The translations under genes were made by a program, and so were the position numbers. 64,000 bases of DNA from Lederbergia citrea (GTDB lineage Bacteria > Bacillota > Bacilli > Bacillales > Bacillaceae_C): contig NZ_JAGYPH010000001.1 in NCBI RefSeq assembly GCF_018343525.1, positions 1,431,778-1,495,777 of the forward strand, read 5' to 3'. The notes beneath the pieces were generated by a model. The model worked only from the letters and a program-made list of their open reading frames with translations. It did not search any database and was not told the origin of the DNA. This document shows positions 39,090-47,317 of this stretch, piece after piece (position 1 is the stretch's first letter; the number at the start of each line of letters is the position of its first letter).

Positions 39090-39802
39090 ATTCGCTTCAC
39101 CTCAACATTGCCAACTAAAACATTCGTAATAATTTTTATTGTTCGAAGTGTTTGTTGTCCACTGTCGGGATAATAAATAATATTAGAATTGAATAATTCA
39201 GTTTCATCATTAAACACTTTTAGTTTTCCACTTATAGACGAATGATTGATTACGACTGACGCATCAAAAGGAACGAGTAATTGAATGTTTCCAACCAAGT
39301 TTCTAATAACAACTACACTTTCTCCTTGTGGAAGCATGGTCATGCCCAAATCGATGACTGTGTCACCAAATCCGCACTGAATGTTGATATCATCCCATTC
39401 GAATACTTCATTCACTACTCTTTGGCTACCGACAAACATATTTTTAATAAATGGCCGTTTCTTTTTTATTTGAGATGATTTTGGTTCCGGTTCGATCGTT
39501 TCTACAATAATTTTCTGGGCTTGCTTCTTAGATTTGGAGTATTCTATAAGTCCGTAAATCACAGCCGCAAAGATAAAGAATTTTAAAAAGGCAGATGATA
39601 GAATAGGGATGGCTAGCAAAGAAAGCCCAATAATTAAGTATACATTTCGATTTTTACTTGAACTTTTTCCTTTGTAAATGAGAAAACAACCAATCAATAG
39701 GGGAATAAACAACCGCCAATTAAGAAGGATTTCTAAGCCCATTCCAATTGCAGTAATTAACATAAACCAGCCGATTAAGCTCGTTTTGCTCATTTTTTTC
39801 AT
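39086..39802 (-). CDS. liaF: LiaF, inhibitor of LiaRS signalling
   Basis: A 238-residue protein: four short N-terminal membrane segments, a basic linker (KSKKQAQKI), and a soluble C-terminal LiaF domain that folds as beta strands and ends with [13 protein letters not shown]. LiaF keeps LiaS inactive without envelope stress. It begins after AAGGAGGGG. B. subtilis has liaG between liaH and liaF; here no liaG is present. Confidence 0.93.
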   Translation of the reverse strand: MKKMSKTSLIGWFMLITAIGMGLEILLNWRLFIPLLIGCFLIYKGKSSSKNRNVYLIIGLSLLAIPILSSAFLKFFIFAAVIYGLIEYSKSKKQAQKIIVETIEPEPKSSQIKKKRPFIKNMFVGSQRVVNEVFEWDDINIQCGFGDTVIDLGMTMLPQGESVVVIRNLVGNIQLLVPFDASVVINHSSISGKLKVFNDETELFNSNIIYYPDSGQQTLRTIKIITNVLVGNVEVKRI

Positions 39803-39887
39803 GTTTCTTCCCCTCCTTCCTTAGATGAATTATTGTATATGTGTCGTCCTGGCAACTAGTGTGCTTGCGCTTTTTTTCAATAATAGA

Positions 39888-39922
39888 GGAAAGAAAGGCA
39901 TAATATTTACGCCTTTCTTTAA
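39888..39922 (-). terminator. Terminator/attenuator between liaH and liaF
   Basis: Minus strand AAAGAAAGGCGTAAA and TATTATGCCTTTCTTT stem-loop, in the 123-bp gap after liaH. It can yield abundant liaIH transcripts with less read-through into liaFSR, as reported for B. subtilis. Confidence 0.75.
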
Positions 39923-39925
39923 ACC

Positions 39926-40597
39926 TTATTGTATCACGTTTTCATTAGCTGCCTTTAGTTTTTCTTCATTATTTATTTCTTTTGCCAGTTGTTGAATTTT
40001 CGCGTCAAATACCGTGATTTCATATTTATCATCCATATTTGTTTCTTGCTGTTTCATCGTCGTTTCAATGTTTTCAAAGTTCTCAGCGGCGTTACCAAAT
40101 TCCGACTCGTCAAGGATTTTATTCATTTTTTCTTTCATCGATAGAACATTTTCCCTTCCCATCAGTTCAAGCCTCTTAATATGCATATCTTTAACTTTTA
40201 ATTTCATTTCTTCAAACTTCATTTCTAAGTCGGATAACTGCTGTAATGCTGTTTCATAGGAGCGCTGAAGCCGTTCCACTTGTTGCTCAGCTTGTGCTTG
40301 ATAGTGCAAGGCGATTTCAGCTAGTTCATCAGCACCAGCCGCTATTGCCAATCTTCCTTGTTCCTTTCGCTTATCTGCCAAAGTTTGGGCAAGCTTCATT
40401 TCTTTATTTAACTCATTTTTTAACATTCTTTGTCTTTCGATTAATTTTGCAGCCTTCTCTACTTCACCTTCACTTTCGCGGACATATTTGTTTAAAAGTG
40501 AAATTGGATTTTGTTTTCTTTCTTTATGAGTTGTTGTTACTTCATTAAAATCTGCAGCAATTGATTGTTTTATTTTCTCTAATAAATTATTCATCAT
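39926..40597 (-). CDS. liaH: Phage-shock protein A homologue LiaH
   Basis: A 223-residue PspA/IM30 family protein, nearly all coiled coil (ESEGEVEKAAKLIERQRMLK, MKFEEMKLKVKDMHIKRLEL). It forms large oligomers on the inner face of the membrane to protect it under envelope stress. It is the second gene of the lia operon, 14 bp after liaI, which acts as its membrane anchor. Confidence 0.92.
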   Translation of the reverse strand: MMNNLLEKIKQSIAADFNEVTTTHKERKQNPISLLNKYVRESEGEVEKAAKLIERQRMLKNELNKEMKLAQTLADKRKEQGRLAIAAGADELAEIALHYQAQAEQQVERLQRSYETALQQLSDLEMKFEEMKLKVKDMHIKRLELMGRENVLSMKEKMNKILDESEFGNAAENFENIETTMKQQETNMDDKYEITVFDAKIQQLAKEINNEEKLKAANENVIQ

Positions 40598-40611
40598 TCT
40601 TTCTCTCCTTG

Positions 40612-40962
40612 TTATTTAGTATTTTCTAGTTCATTCCATTGGCGATCAAAGCCAGAAAAAGGGTCATCATCTTGGCTAGGGGCTGCTACATCTTCTTTGT
40701 TCCAGTTTTTATATCCGGTGTAAAGAATGTAAACTGCAGCAATACCTGCTATAGCCGGTAAACTGCCCAATAATCCGGAAAAACCGATTAAGCCGATTAA
40801 CGCCCATACCACCTTCCATAATGTCGATTCTGTTTTCAAAAATTGTTTCAGGGAATAATACACAATCAGTAGACTGATTGCCATCCCAATAATGTGGCCA
40901 AGGCTAGACAGTGCAATGATGGCCAAAATTACAGCAGCCGTAATTAGTAAAAACTTTTTCAT
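40612..40962 (-). CDS. liaI: LiaI-like membrane anchor protein
   Basis: A 116-residue membrane protein with three or four hydrophobic segments (FLLITAAVILAIIALSSLGH onward) and a charged cytosolic C-terminus (DDDPFSGFDRQWNELENTK). LiaI recruits LiaH to the membrane. The assignment rests on being first in the lia operon plus topology. GGGAGGA precedes the ATG. Confidence 0.82.
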   Translation of the reverse strand: MKKFLLITAAVILAIIALSSLGHIIGMAISLLIVYYSLKQFLKTESTLWKVVWALIGLIGFSGLLGSLPAIAGIAAVYILYTGYKNWNKEDVAAPSQDDDPFSGFDRQWNELENTK

Positions 40963-41043
40963 TTTGTTTTCCTCCCTTCATTTCCTATGCCTTAACTTTA
41001 AAGGAATATCTTTAAATGCTTAACCAGCCTGAGCTTGATTTTT

Positions 41044-41063
41044 ATCTAGGTCCTGAGACTGAT
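41044..41063 (-). promoter_or_regulatory. Candidate LiaR operator upstream of liaI
   Basis: Minus strand ATCAGTCTCAGGACCTAGAT contains GTC-N4-GAC dyad symmetry about 80 bp before the liaI start, in the liaI/mgtE divergent region. It resembles the GTC/GAC half-sites of LiaR/VraR regulators. The match is by eye only. Confidence 0.35.
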
Positions 41064-41173
41064 ATTGTTTTTTCGTCTATGTTTGAAATGGTGACAAACG
41101 GGGTTTAAATATATACGGGGTTTAAACTAATGTCTTTATTCCTGCAATGATGTCTTGAGAGGAAGTGCAACTT

Positions 41174-42535
41174 TTGATTACAAAAAAAATAGACGAAGAA
41201 GAGACCTTACTGGTCATAGAAAAACTAAAATCTGAGCAATATGAAGAGATGAATGAAATATTTGAAAAAAAGCGTCCTTTTGATATGGCTGCAATTTTTC
41301 AAAGTCTTCCTGAACGCCATCGGGCAGCTTTGCTCCATCATCTCGAGGAGTCTACCTTAGCAAGTATGATGCAAAAGTTAAATCAAACACATCAACTTGA
41401 ACTTTTAAGTAAAGTTGGACCTGAAAAAGCAAATAAAATATTAGCTTTACTTGATACATCGGTTCTTAACACGCTACTTAGAAAATATCCGAAAGCAGAT
41501 TTGGAAGTATTTCTTGCAGAAATGGAAGAGAACGATGCAAGTTATATAAAAAAGATGATCGAATATCCGGTTGATTCAGCAGGTAGCTTAATGACAAACC
41601 GTTATATTTCAATTAGTGCATTTTTATCTGTAGCAGAAGCGATCGAAAAGATTAAAACATTGGCACTTTATTCTGAAAGTATTAATCATTTATATATCGT
41701 TGATGATCTCGGTAAGTTAATAGGATTAGTTTCCTACAGAGACTTAATTCTTGCTGACCGGAGTGAAATTTTAAATAATATCATGCTAAAACAAGTAATT
41801 GGTGTTACTGTTTCTACAAAACGAGCTGAAATTCTACGTCTTCTTAAGCATTATGACTTTTCAGCCCTTCCTGTTACAAACGACGATGGTGTACTTGTGG
41901 GTATGATTACGTTTGATGATATGGTTGAAATTATTATTCATGAAACGAGCGATGATTACACTAAACTATCAGCTACAAGCAAAGAAATTGATTTTGACAC
42001 CAAACCGTTCACAGCTGCAATACGCAGACTTCCGTGGCTTATTATTCTTTTATTTATTGGCCTTGTTTCCGGAAGCATCATTTCAAATTTTGAAGCAACA
42101 TTGGAAAAAGTTGTCGCATTAGCATTTTTTATGCCTTTAATCGCCGGAATGACAGGAAATACCGGTACACAATCATTGGCAGTAGTCGTTCGTGGGCTTG
42201 CTGAAAAAGATATAGATTCTAAAACGGTGTTTAAATTACTTTTACGAGAATTTTGGGTAAGTTTAATGATTGGCGTTACATGTGGATTCCTCATTTCTAT
42301 CATCGCTTTCATCTGGCAAGGAAATGTTTATTTAGGAGTCGTTGTTGGTGGCTCTCTTCTGTTGACTTTAATATTGGGGACTATGGCAGGTACAGTCATT
42401 CCTCTTATTTTATATAAATTTAAACTTGATCCTGCAGTGGCTTCGGGACCATTGATTACAACAGTAAATGATATTTTTTCTTTAATTACTTACTTTACAA
42501 TCGCTTCTTGGTTTTTAAATAAGTTAATTCAATAA
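41174..42535 (+). CDS. mgtE: Magnesium transporter MgtE
   Basis: About 453 residues: N-terminal helical superfamily domain (to about 130), paired CBS domains (SLMTNRYISISAFLSVAEA; LPVTNDDGVLVGMITFDDMV) that sense Mg2+, and five C-terminal spans with PLIAGMTGNTGTQSLAVVVRG and the pore aspartate region KLDPAVASGPLITTVNDIFSL. It imports Mg2+ through the cytoplasmic membrane. TTG 41174 is preferred since GAGAGG is 11 nt upstream; the GTG at 41165 is too close. I see no M-box riboswitch in the short leader. Confidence 0.93.
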   Translation: MITKKIDEEETLLVIEKLKSEQYEEMNEIFEKKRPFDMAAIFQSLPERHRAALLHHLEESTLASMMQKLNQTHQLELLSKVGPEKANKILALLDTSVLNTLLRKYPKADLEVFLAEMEENDASYIKKMIEYPVDSAGSLMTNRYISISAFLSVAEAIEKIKTLALYSESINHLYIVDDLGKLIGLVSYRDLILADRSEILNNIMLKQVIGVTVSTKRAEILRLLKHYDFSALPVTNDDGVLVGMITFDDMVEIIIHETSDDYTKLSATSKEIDFDTKPFTAAIRRLPWLIILLFIGLVSGSIISNFEATLEKVVALAFFMPLIAGMTGNTGTQSLAVVVRGLAEKDIDSKTVFKLLLREFWVSLMIGVTCGFLISIIAFIWQGNVYLGVVVGGSLLLTLILGTMAGTVIPLILYKFKLDPAVASGPLITTVNDIFSLITYFTIASWFLNKLIQ

Positions 42536-42540
42536 ACACA

Positions 42541-42578
42541 AAAACAAGGGACGGTTTATTACTCGCCCCTTGTTTTTT
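42541..42578. terminator. Bidirectional terminator mgtE/cvfB
   Basis: AAAACAAGGG and CCCCTTGTTTTTT arms between convergent genes. Confidence 0.85.
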
Positions 42579-42592
42579 CGTGAAAAATTTAA

Positions 42593-43450
42593 TTACTTTT
42601 CCTTTATATGTGTCCATCCATCTTTTTGGGTGACTTTTTCTTCTTTCATTAGTTTTCCAATTGCTCGCTTAAATGCACCCTTACTTAGATTAAACCGTTT
42701 TTTTATCTCGTCTGGCAGGCTTTTATCTCCGTACGGCATAGAACCGCCCCTGCTAAGAATATATTCATAAATTTTATCGGCGTCCGTATCGATTTGCTCG
42801 TAGCTACGCGGCAATAAAGAGACGTTAACTGTTCCGTCTTCTTTAATATCGATTATTCGCCCTTCTACTTTTTGACCTAAGCGAGGTTCTTCACCGCGCT
42901 GTGATTCATGAATGAACCCCATAAACCCCTCGTCGGTAATAATAAATGAGCCTGCAAGCAGAAGTCGATAAACATGTCCACTTACGTTTTTATTGAATTT
43001 GCTGCGATCGCCGGGAACAGCCAGCTCCCTCATCACTTCTTCCGTGCCTAGCTTACCGAATAACCTATTTTTACTATCCGTTTTTAATGAACAATAAAGT
43101 CGATCTCCTACATTGGGCCATAAATGAAACAACTCAGGCAAATCATCCATTGAAACAAGAATATCTTTCCTTAACCCAATATTGACGAATACTCCGAGAC
43201 CTTTTTTTATCTCAACAACCTCAACCCAATCATATTTTCCGATTTGGACTGTCGGTATTGTAAATGTTGCTGAAAGCCGCCCCTCGTGATCCTGATATAA
43301 GAATACCTCGACATCTTGATCAAGTTCAATATCCATATCATCGGCTATTTCGGTGTGATGTAATAGCACATCTTCATACTCATCTGTTAAAAAAAATCCG
43401 AATGGTGCTTCCCTTACAACCCGGAGTGTTGCAACTGTACCAGCTTCCAT
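42593..43450 (-). CDS. cvfB: S1-domain RNA-binding protein CvfB
   Basis: A 285-residue protein with three S1-like OB folds (starting GTVATLRVVREAPFGFFL; YDWVEVVEIKKGLGVFVNIG; GRIIDIKEDGTVNVSLLP) and a C-terminal winged helix (LPDEIKKRFNLSKGAFKRAIG). This is the CvfB/YitL architecture, an RNA-binding protein that affects virulence gene expression in staphylococci. AGGGGAT precedes the ATG. Confidence 0.93.
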   Translation of the reverse strand: MEAGTVATLRVVREAPFGFFLTDEYEDVLLHHTEIADDMDIELDQDVEVFLYQDHEGRLSATFTIPTVQIGKYDWVEVVEIKKGLGVFVNIGLRKDILVSMDDLPELFHLWPNVGDRLYCSLKTDSKNRLFGKLGTEEVMRELAVPGDRSKFNKNVSGHVYRLLLAGSFIITDEGFMGFIHESQRGEEPRLGQKVEGRIIDIKEDGTVNVSLLPRSYEQIDTDADKIYEYILSRGGSMPYGDKSLPDEIKKRFNLSKGAFKRAIGKLMKEEKVTQKDGWTHIKEK

Positions 43451-43554
43451 CTTTCAATCCCCTGCTTTCAAAAAATCAATCCTTTAATAAAACTAATTAT
43501 AGCATGTCCAGGAGTTAGCACATAATAACAAGAAATCCTTCATTTTAATTGAAA

Positions 43555-43579
43555 AAACCCCCTAGTTAATATGGGGTTC
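43555..43579 (-). terminator. Terminator half-site, left flank of IS remnant copy 3
   Basis: Plus strand AAACCCCCTAG then TTAATATGGGGTTC; on the minus strand it ends in a six-T run. It is matched by 44645-44670 on the other side of the element, with a diverged loop. Confidence 0.75.
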
Positions 43580-43641
43580 CAGACTGTAGACAAACTCGAA
43601 TAAACGAGTTGTTTACAGTCTTTTTATATAGGGGTAGAGTG

Positions 43642-43766
43642 GGTTTTCCGAAGCTTACCGCTCGCTTTCCGCGGGGCGAGCGCCGAGCCGCTTCGTCGCT
43701 ACGCTCCTGCAGGGTCTCGGCTGTCTCGCAGGTCCCGCAGGAGTCGAGCGGACGCTTCTCCAAACC
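43642..43766. repeat. GC-rich palindromic repeat B, copy 3
   Basis: Full-length B, from GGTTTTCCGAAGC to GCTTCTCCAAACC, preceded by a hairpin and TCTTTTTATATAGG. Confidence 0.85.
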
Positions 43767-43813
43767 AATAAAATTCTACGTTTTACTTTTCTATATACTC
43801 ATTCATTTTTATA

Positions 43814-44408
43814 ATGGAAAGTAAGCCTAACCTTGAGGTGATGGAAAATGATGACAAGAAACCAAAAAAAATCCTTACAATTGAACAACTTGTTCCACCA
43901 GACCATTTAGTTCGCAAATTGGACGCTGCAATTGATTTCAACTTCATTTACCCGTTGGTCGAAGACCTTTATTCCTTATTGGGACGGCGTAGTATAGATT
44001 CCGTTGTTTTAATTAAGATGACGTTTATTCAGTATGTATTCGGAATTCGCTCGATGCGTCAAACAATTAAAGAAATTGAAAGCAATATGGCTTATCGTTG
44101 GTTTTTAGGTTTCAGTTTTCATACAGGAGTGCCTCATTTCACTACCTTTGATAAAAAACAAATCACTACGGATCCTTAATGTATGTGAGGAGCACAAGGA
44201 AATTGTCAGGTTAAATCGCTTATCTAAATCGGGAAAAATGCTTTATAAATTTAGATAGGAAAAAATTGAGCGAAGCTTCGCAGGCCCAAAAGAGCTGCAT
44301 GGGATTCGCTACTGCCAGTTACGGGAATTGAAGAATGTAAGTGAACAGGCTCTCCTTGCTGCAGACTGTCAAAATATAAAAAAGATTGCAACACACTTAG
44401 CAGGTTAG
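43814..44408 (+). pseudogene. IS1182-family transposase, internally deleted
   Basis: An open frame of 121 codons (43814-44179) covers the N-terminal DUF772-type region (ILTIEQLVPPDHLVRKLDAA, FGIRSMRQTIKEIESNMAYR, PHFTTFDKKQ). After a deletion, the true C-terminus follows in another frame, with [18 protein letters not shown], then [16 protein letters not shown], then [12 protein letters not shown] and a stop at 44406-44408. The DDE core between them is missing. Inactive. Confidence 0.85.
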
Positions 44409-44425
44409 AAAAAGTGTGTTGCAAT
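44385..44425 (+). terminator. Hairpin over the transposase stop codon
   Basis: ATTGCAACACACTT (44385-44398) and AAGTGTGTTGCAAT (44412-44425), perfect 14-bp arms. Confidence 0.65.
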
Positions 44426-44447
44426 ACTTATGTTGGTCCGCATCCCT

Positions 44448-44576
44448 GTTGATTGGAGCGGAGGGCACTCGACTCCTGTGGGATCAAGAGGTCACGGGAG
44501 ACCCCGCAGGCGCCAAAGCGCCGAGGAGGCTCCCGGGCCTCCCCGCGGAAAGCGAGTGCCCGGAGCGGAAATCAAC
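44448..44576. repeat. GC-rich palindromic repeat A, copy 3
   Basis: GTTGATTGGAGCGGAGGGC to GGAGCGGAAATCAAC, 129 bp, highly similar to copies 1 and 2. Confidence 0.85.
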
Positions 44577-44644
44577 AGGCCGGTTAGTAGAGACCATCAA
44601 TTAATGAAAAATTGCCGAGAAATATACCCTTTATCGACAATCTG

Positions 44645-44670
44645 AAACCCCCTAGCCATATAGGGGGTTC
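44645..44670 (-). terminator. Terminator stem past the general-stress gene
   Basis: AAACCCCCTAG CCATA TAGGGGGTTC, 10 bp downstream of the YflT-family stop on the minus strand. Its natural T-run is interrupted by the inserted element, whose right end follows after only three Ts. Confidence 0.75.
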
Positions 44671-44680
44671 GTTTCTTTTA

Positions 44681-45133
44681 TTACAGGACTGGGCCTCTGG
44701 TTTCTTTATCCACAAGCACGAGAATTTTACCTTCATTCACATAATCATTATAGCGATGGGCATCTTCTTCTGGAATACCCATTCCAATTAATGCTCCAGC
44801 AAGACCGCCTATTCCAGCGCCAGCTGCAGCTCCGGTTAGCCCTGCAATAACTGGCCCCGCTGCAATAACAGGTCCAATTCCTGGAATCGCTAGTGCTCCA
44901 AGGCCGGCGAGAACTCCGCCTAATCCACCGAGCGCTCCTCCGGTTGCTACACCAGTTGCCGCTCCTTCAGCAGCCTTTGTATCTGTTTCTTCCGTAATAT
45001 GGTCTACATCTTCACGGTTTTTACTGATTACAGAAATATCTTCTGTACGATAGCCTTCTCTTTTCAATTGCTCAATTGCATTTACAGCTTCTTGTTCAGT
45101 ATCATAGTATCCAATTACATGTCTTTCACTCAA
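44681..45133 (-). CDS. General stress protein, YflT (PF11181) family
   Basis: A 150-residue protein. The N-terminal YflT domain (about 1-55: HVIGYYDTEQEAVNAIEQL, GYRTEDISVISKN) is followed by a glycine-zipper hydrophobic hairpin (GGALGGLGGVLAGLGALAIP, GAAAGAGIGGLAGALIGMGI) and a C-terminal YNDYVNEGKILVLVD strand. The family is induced by general stress; its biochemical role is unknown. It starts at TTG 45133 after AAGGAGGG. A near-consensus sigma-B promoter lies upstream, so sigma-B control is strongly suggested. Confidence 0.88.
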   Translation of the reverse strand: MSERHVIGYYDTEQEAVNAIEQLKREGYRTEDISVISKNREDVDHITEETDTKAAEGAATGVATGGALGGLGGVLAGLGALAIPGIGPVIAAGPVIAGLTGAAAGAGIGGLAGALIGMGIPEEDAHRYNDYVNEGKILVLVDKETRGPVL

Positions 45134-45466
45134 AGTAATGCCCTCCTTTTTTCTACCACTAGTTAGAATTTACCCATTCTACTATTCTTGTAAACTTATA
45201 CACGTTCATTTTTCGTACCCTTTGTTTATTAGAAATCATAAAGTAGTTTCCAATTGTTAGTTTGTAGTTGCTATATTTTAACAAAATTAATATTTACTTT
45301 TATTCTTCAAACATGTTACTATATGGAGGAATTTTCCATTATTACAAAAGACAAAAAATTCGGTTATATTGGTGAGTTTTGAATGTCCAATAAGTCGGTA
45401 CTTTCTACTGAGGTTCTCCTTTGTAAAATTGTCGATTTATAATAAAAGTAAGTGGGAGGGATTTAT
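45134..45466. other. Divergent region general-stress gene / MFS gene
   Basis: 333 bp. It contains the sigma-B promoter near the left end. The remainder is AT-rich and must hold the promoter of the MFS gene; I see no further gene or clear operator. Confidence 0.6.
45170..45195 (-). promoter_or_regulatory. Sigma-B promoter of the general-stress gene
   Basis: Minus strand GTTTAC (45190-45195), 14-bp spacer, GGGTAA (45170-45175); known consensus GTTTAA-N12-15-GGGTAT. It lies about 40 bp before the start codon of a predicted sigma-B regulon gene. Confidence 0.85.
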
Positions 45467-46732
45467 TTGAACGGAAAGATTAAAAACCGCTGGCTTATTG
45501 TTACTTCAGCGGTCGGAATTCACATCTCTATCGGGTCGGTATATGCGTGGAGCAACTTCACTACCCCGCTGATGGACGAATTTCAATGGTCTGCAAGCCA
45601 GGTTCAGCTCACATTCAGTTTAGCGATTTTATTTCTAGGTTTATCCGCAGCATTTTTAGGTCACTTTGTAGAAAAACACGGTCCTCGTAAAGCAGGATTA
45701 CTTGCAGCTACTTTCTTCGGCATTGGAGTTTTTGGATCCGGATTCGCAGTTAAATTGGAATCGCTACCATTACTTTATATATGTTACGGAGTACTTGGAG
45801 GAATTGGTTTGGGAGTTGGCTATATAGCCCCTGTCTCGACTCTTGTAAAGTGGTTCCCCGACCGTAGGGGATTCGCGACAGGTCTAGCAATTATGGGCTT
45901 TGGCTTTGCAGCTGCCATAAGCAGTCCAATCATGGATTCATTAATTAAGTCCGTCGGTATTGCAAATACATTTTTCATTCTTGGTGCCGCTTATTTTATT
46001 GTGATGACTGTGTCATCTCTATACTTGGAAAAGCCACCTGTTGATTGGGCACCTAAAGGCTTTAAAGAAAAAGTAAAAGCGGGCAAGGTAGCAACAGACC
46101 TGTCACAATTAACAGCTAATGAGGCGATTAAGACACCGCGTTTCTATTATCTATGGATTATGCTCTTTATCAATGTGACATGTGGGATTGCGATACTATC
46201 CGCAGCCAAGCCCCTTGCCCAAGAAAGCATCGGATTAAGTACTGCTGAGGCTGCAGCTCTTGTAGGAGTTTTGGGTTTGTTTAACGGTTTTGGAAGAATT
46301 GGATGGGCATCAGCATCTGACTATCTTGGACGTCCAAATACGTACACAACGTTTTTTGCAATGCAAATTATTCTATTTGCATTATTACCATTCACAACGA
46401 TTCCAATTTTATTTTATATCATGCTAGCAATCATTTATACATGTTATGGTGGCGGATTTTCTGCCATTCCGGCCTATATCGGAGATTTATTTGGAACTAA
46501 GCAACTAGGCGCTATCCATGGATATATTTTAACCGCTTGGGCTGCTGCTGGACTTGCTGGTCCGATGTTTGCAGCATGGATGAAGGATGCAACAGGAAGC
46601 TACGCAAATAGTCTCATGTTTTTCTCCGGCTTGTTTGTAATTGCTCTTGTCGTCTCCCTTGCTATCAGGCTGGAGATTAAAAAGGTGAAAAAGGAAAGCT
46701 CTGTAGCAAATAAGCCAGTAAGATTAGCCTAA
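45467..46732 (+). CDS. OFA-family MFS transporter (oxalate/formate antiporter type)
   Basis: About 421 residues and 12 spans. The N-terminal half has VGIHISIGSVYAWSNFTTPL and the loop-2 motif GHFVEKHGPRKAGLL; later RIGWASASDYLGRPN and IPAYIGDLFGTKQLGAIHGY are characteristic of the OFA subfamily. OFA members exchange organic anions (oxalate/formate, pyruvate, lactate); the substrate here is not determined. Its position before a formate-dehydrogenase-like set suggests a carboxylate. TTG 45467 is preferred, with GGGAGGG 5 nt upstream; the GTG at 45452 is inside that site. Confidence 0.85.
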   Translation: MNGKIKNRWLIVTSAVGIHISIGSVYAWSNFTTPLMDEFQWSASQVQLTFSLAILFLGLSAAFLGHFVEKHGPRKAGLLAATFFGIGVFGSGFAVKLESLPLLYICYGVLGGIGLGVGYIAPVSTLVKWFPDRRGFATGLAIMGFGFAAAISSPIMDSLIKSVGIANTFFILGAAYFIVMTVSSLYLEKPPVDWAPKGFKEKVKAGKVATDLSQLTANEAIKTPRFYYLWIMLFINVTCGIAILSAAKPLAQESIGLSTAEAAALVGVLGLFNGFGRIGWASASDYLGRPNTYTTFFAMQIILFALLPFTTIPILFYIMLAIIYTCYGGGFSAIPAYIGDLFGTKQLGAIHGYILTAWAAAGLAGPMFAAWMKDATGSYANSLMFFSGLFVIALVVSLAIRLEIKKVKKESSVANKPVRLA

Positions 46733-46808
46733 GATTACATTCCGCTCTTGTGATCTTATACAATCATGATAGACTAATAGTAAAAGCTTATAGTAAGAGG
46801 TTAGTCAA

Positions 46809-47180
46809 ATGAATTATGAAGCGGAATTTAGTAATATAGTCAGGTCATTTAGGAAACGCCATATGGGAAAAGGTCCAAGCCAAGTCAAAACTACTTTCTG
46901 TAAAAACTGGGCTATCTGTGAAATGGAAGGCAATTTATCCCCTGTGGAAAAATTCATTGTAGCAGCTCAGTATGGCAAACAAATGGTTCGGGCTGCAAGA
47001 ACGGAAATGGTCAAGGAGATGTACCGGAAAAATCATCCAATCGAAATGGAAGAATTTCTCGGCGCGAAATTTATCGACCTTTTTGTTGATATTGATATCG
47101 ATAAAGATTTAGGTATGTCCATCTTTGTTTTTGATCAGGACCTAGAACAAAAATTTAACAGTAAAGATAAACACAATTGA
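46809..47180 (+). CDS. DUF2294 domain protein
   Basis: A 123-residue soluble protein with MGKGPSQVKTTFCKNWAICE near the N-terminus and FIDLFVDIDIDKDLGMSIFVF near the C-terminus, typical of DUF2294. Function is not established. It precedes the molybdoenzyme gene, separated by a terminator-like structure. AAGAGG precedes the ATG. Confidence 0.78.
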   Translation: MNYEAEFSNIVRSFRKRHMGKGPSQVKTTFCKNWAICEMEGNLSPVEKFIVAAQYGKQMVRAARTEMVKEMYRKNHPIEMEEFLGAKFIDLFVDIDIDKDLGMSIFVFDQDLEQKFNSKDKHN

Positions 47181-47232
47181 ATATTAATCACTACATTAGG
47201 ATTGGCACTTGGCAGCGCTCCTGTTAAAGACT

Positions 47233-47283
47233 AACCACCCTATTATCCTTATCATAAGATAGGTGATTTTATGGTGGTTTTTT
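47233..47283 (+). terminator. Terminator-like structure between DUF2294 and fdhF-like genes
   Basis: AACCACC (47233-47239) pairs with GGTGGTT (47273-47279) before a six-T run; a small inner hairpin CTTATC ATAA GATAGG lies in the loop. It would terminate or attenuate transcription before the molybdoenzyme gene. Confidence 0.6.
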
Positions 47284-47317
47284 CAATAATTTATTTCAAT
47301 TTGAAAGGATGATCAAA

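Larger units (their letters stand above)
43580..44644 (+). mobile_element. IS1182-like element remnant, copy 3 (1065 bp)
   Basis: The ends CAGACTGTAGAC and TATCGACAATCTG give the same imperfect 8-bp inverted repeat as copy 2. The internal order is hairpin AACTCG...CGAGTT, repeat B, transposase N-terminal part, C-terminal part, stop-codon hairpin, repeat A. It is flanked by two near-identical terminator stems (43555-43579 and 44645-44670), as expected of an older insertion with target duplication. It is the longest of the three copies but still lacks the transposase core. Confidence 0.82.

Noticed and set aside
40963..41173. M-box (Mg2+) riboswitch upstream of mgtE
   Set aside because: Only about 200 bp shared with the liaI promoter; none of the conserved M-box sequence blocks is present.
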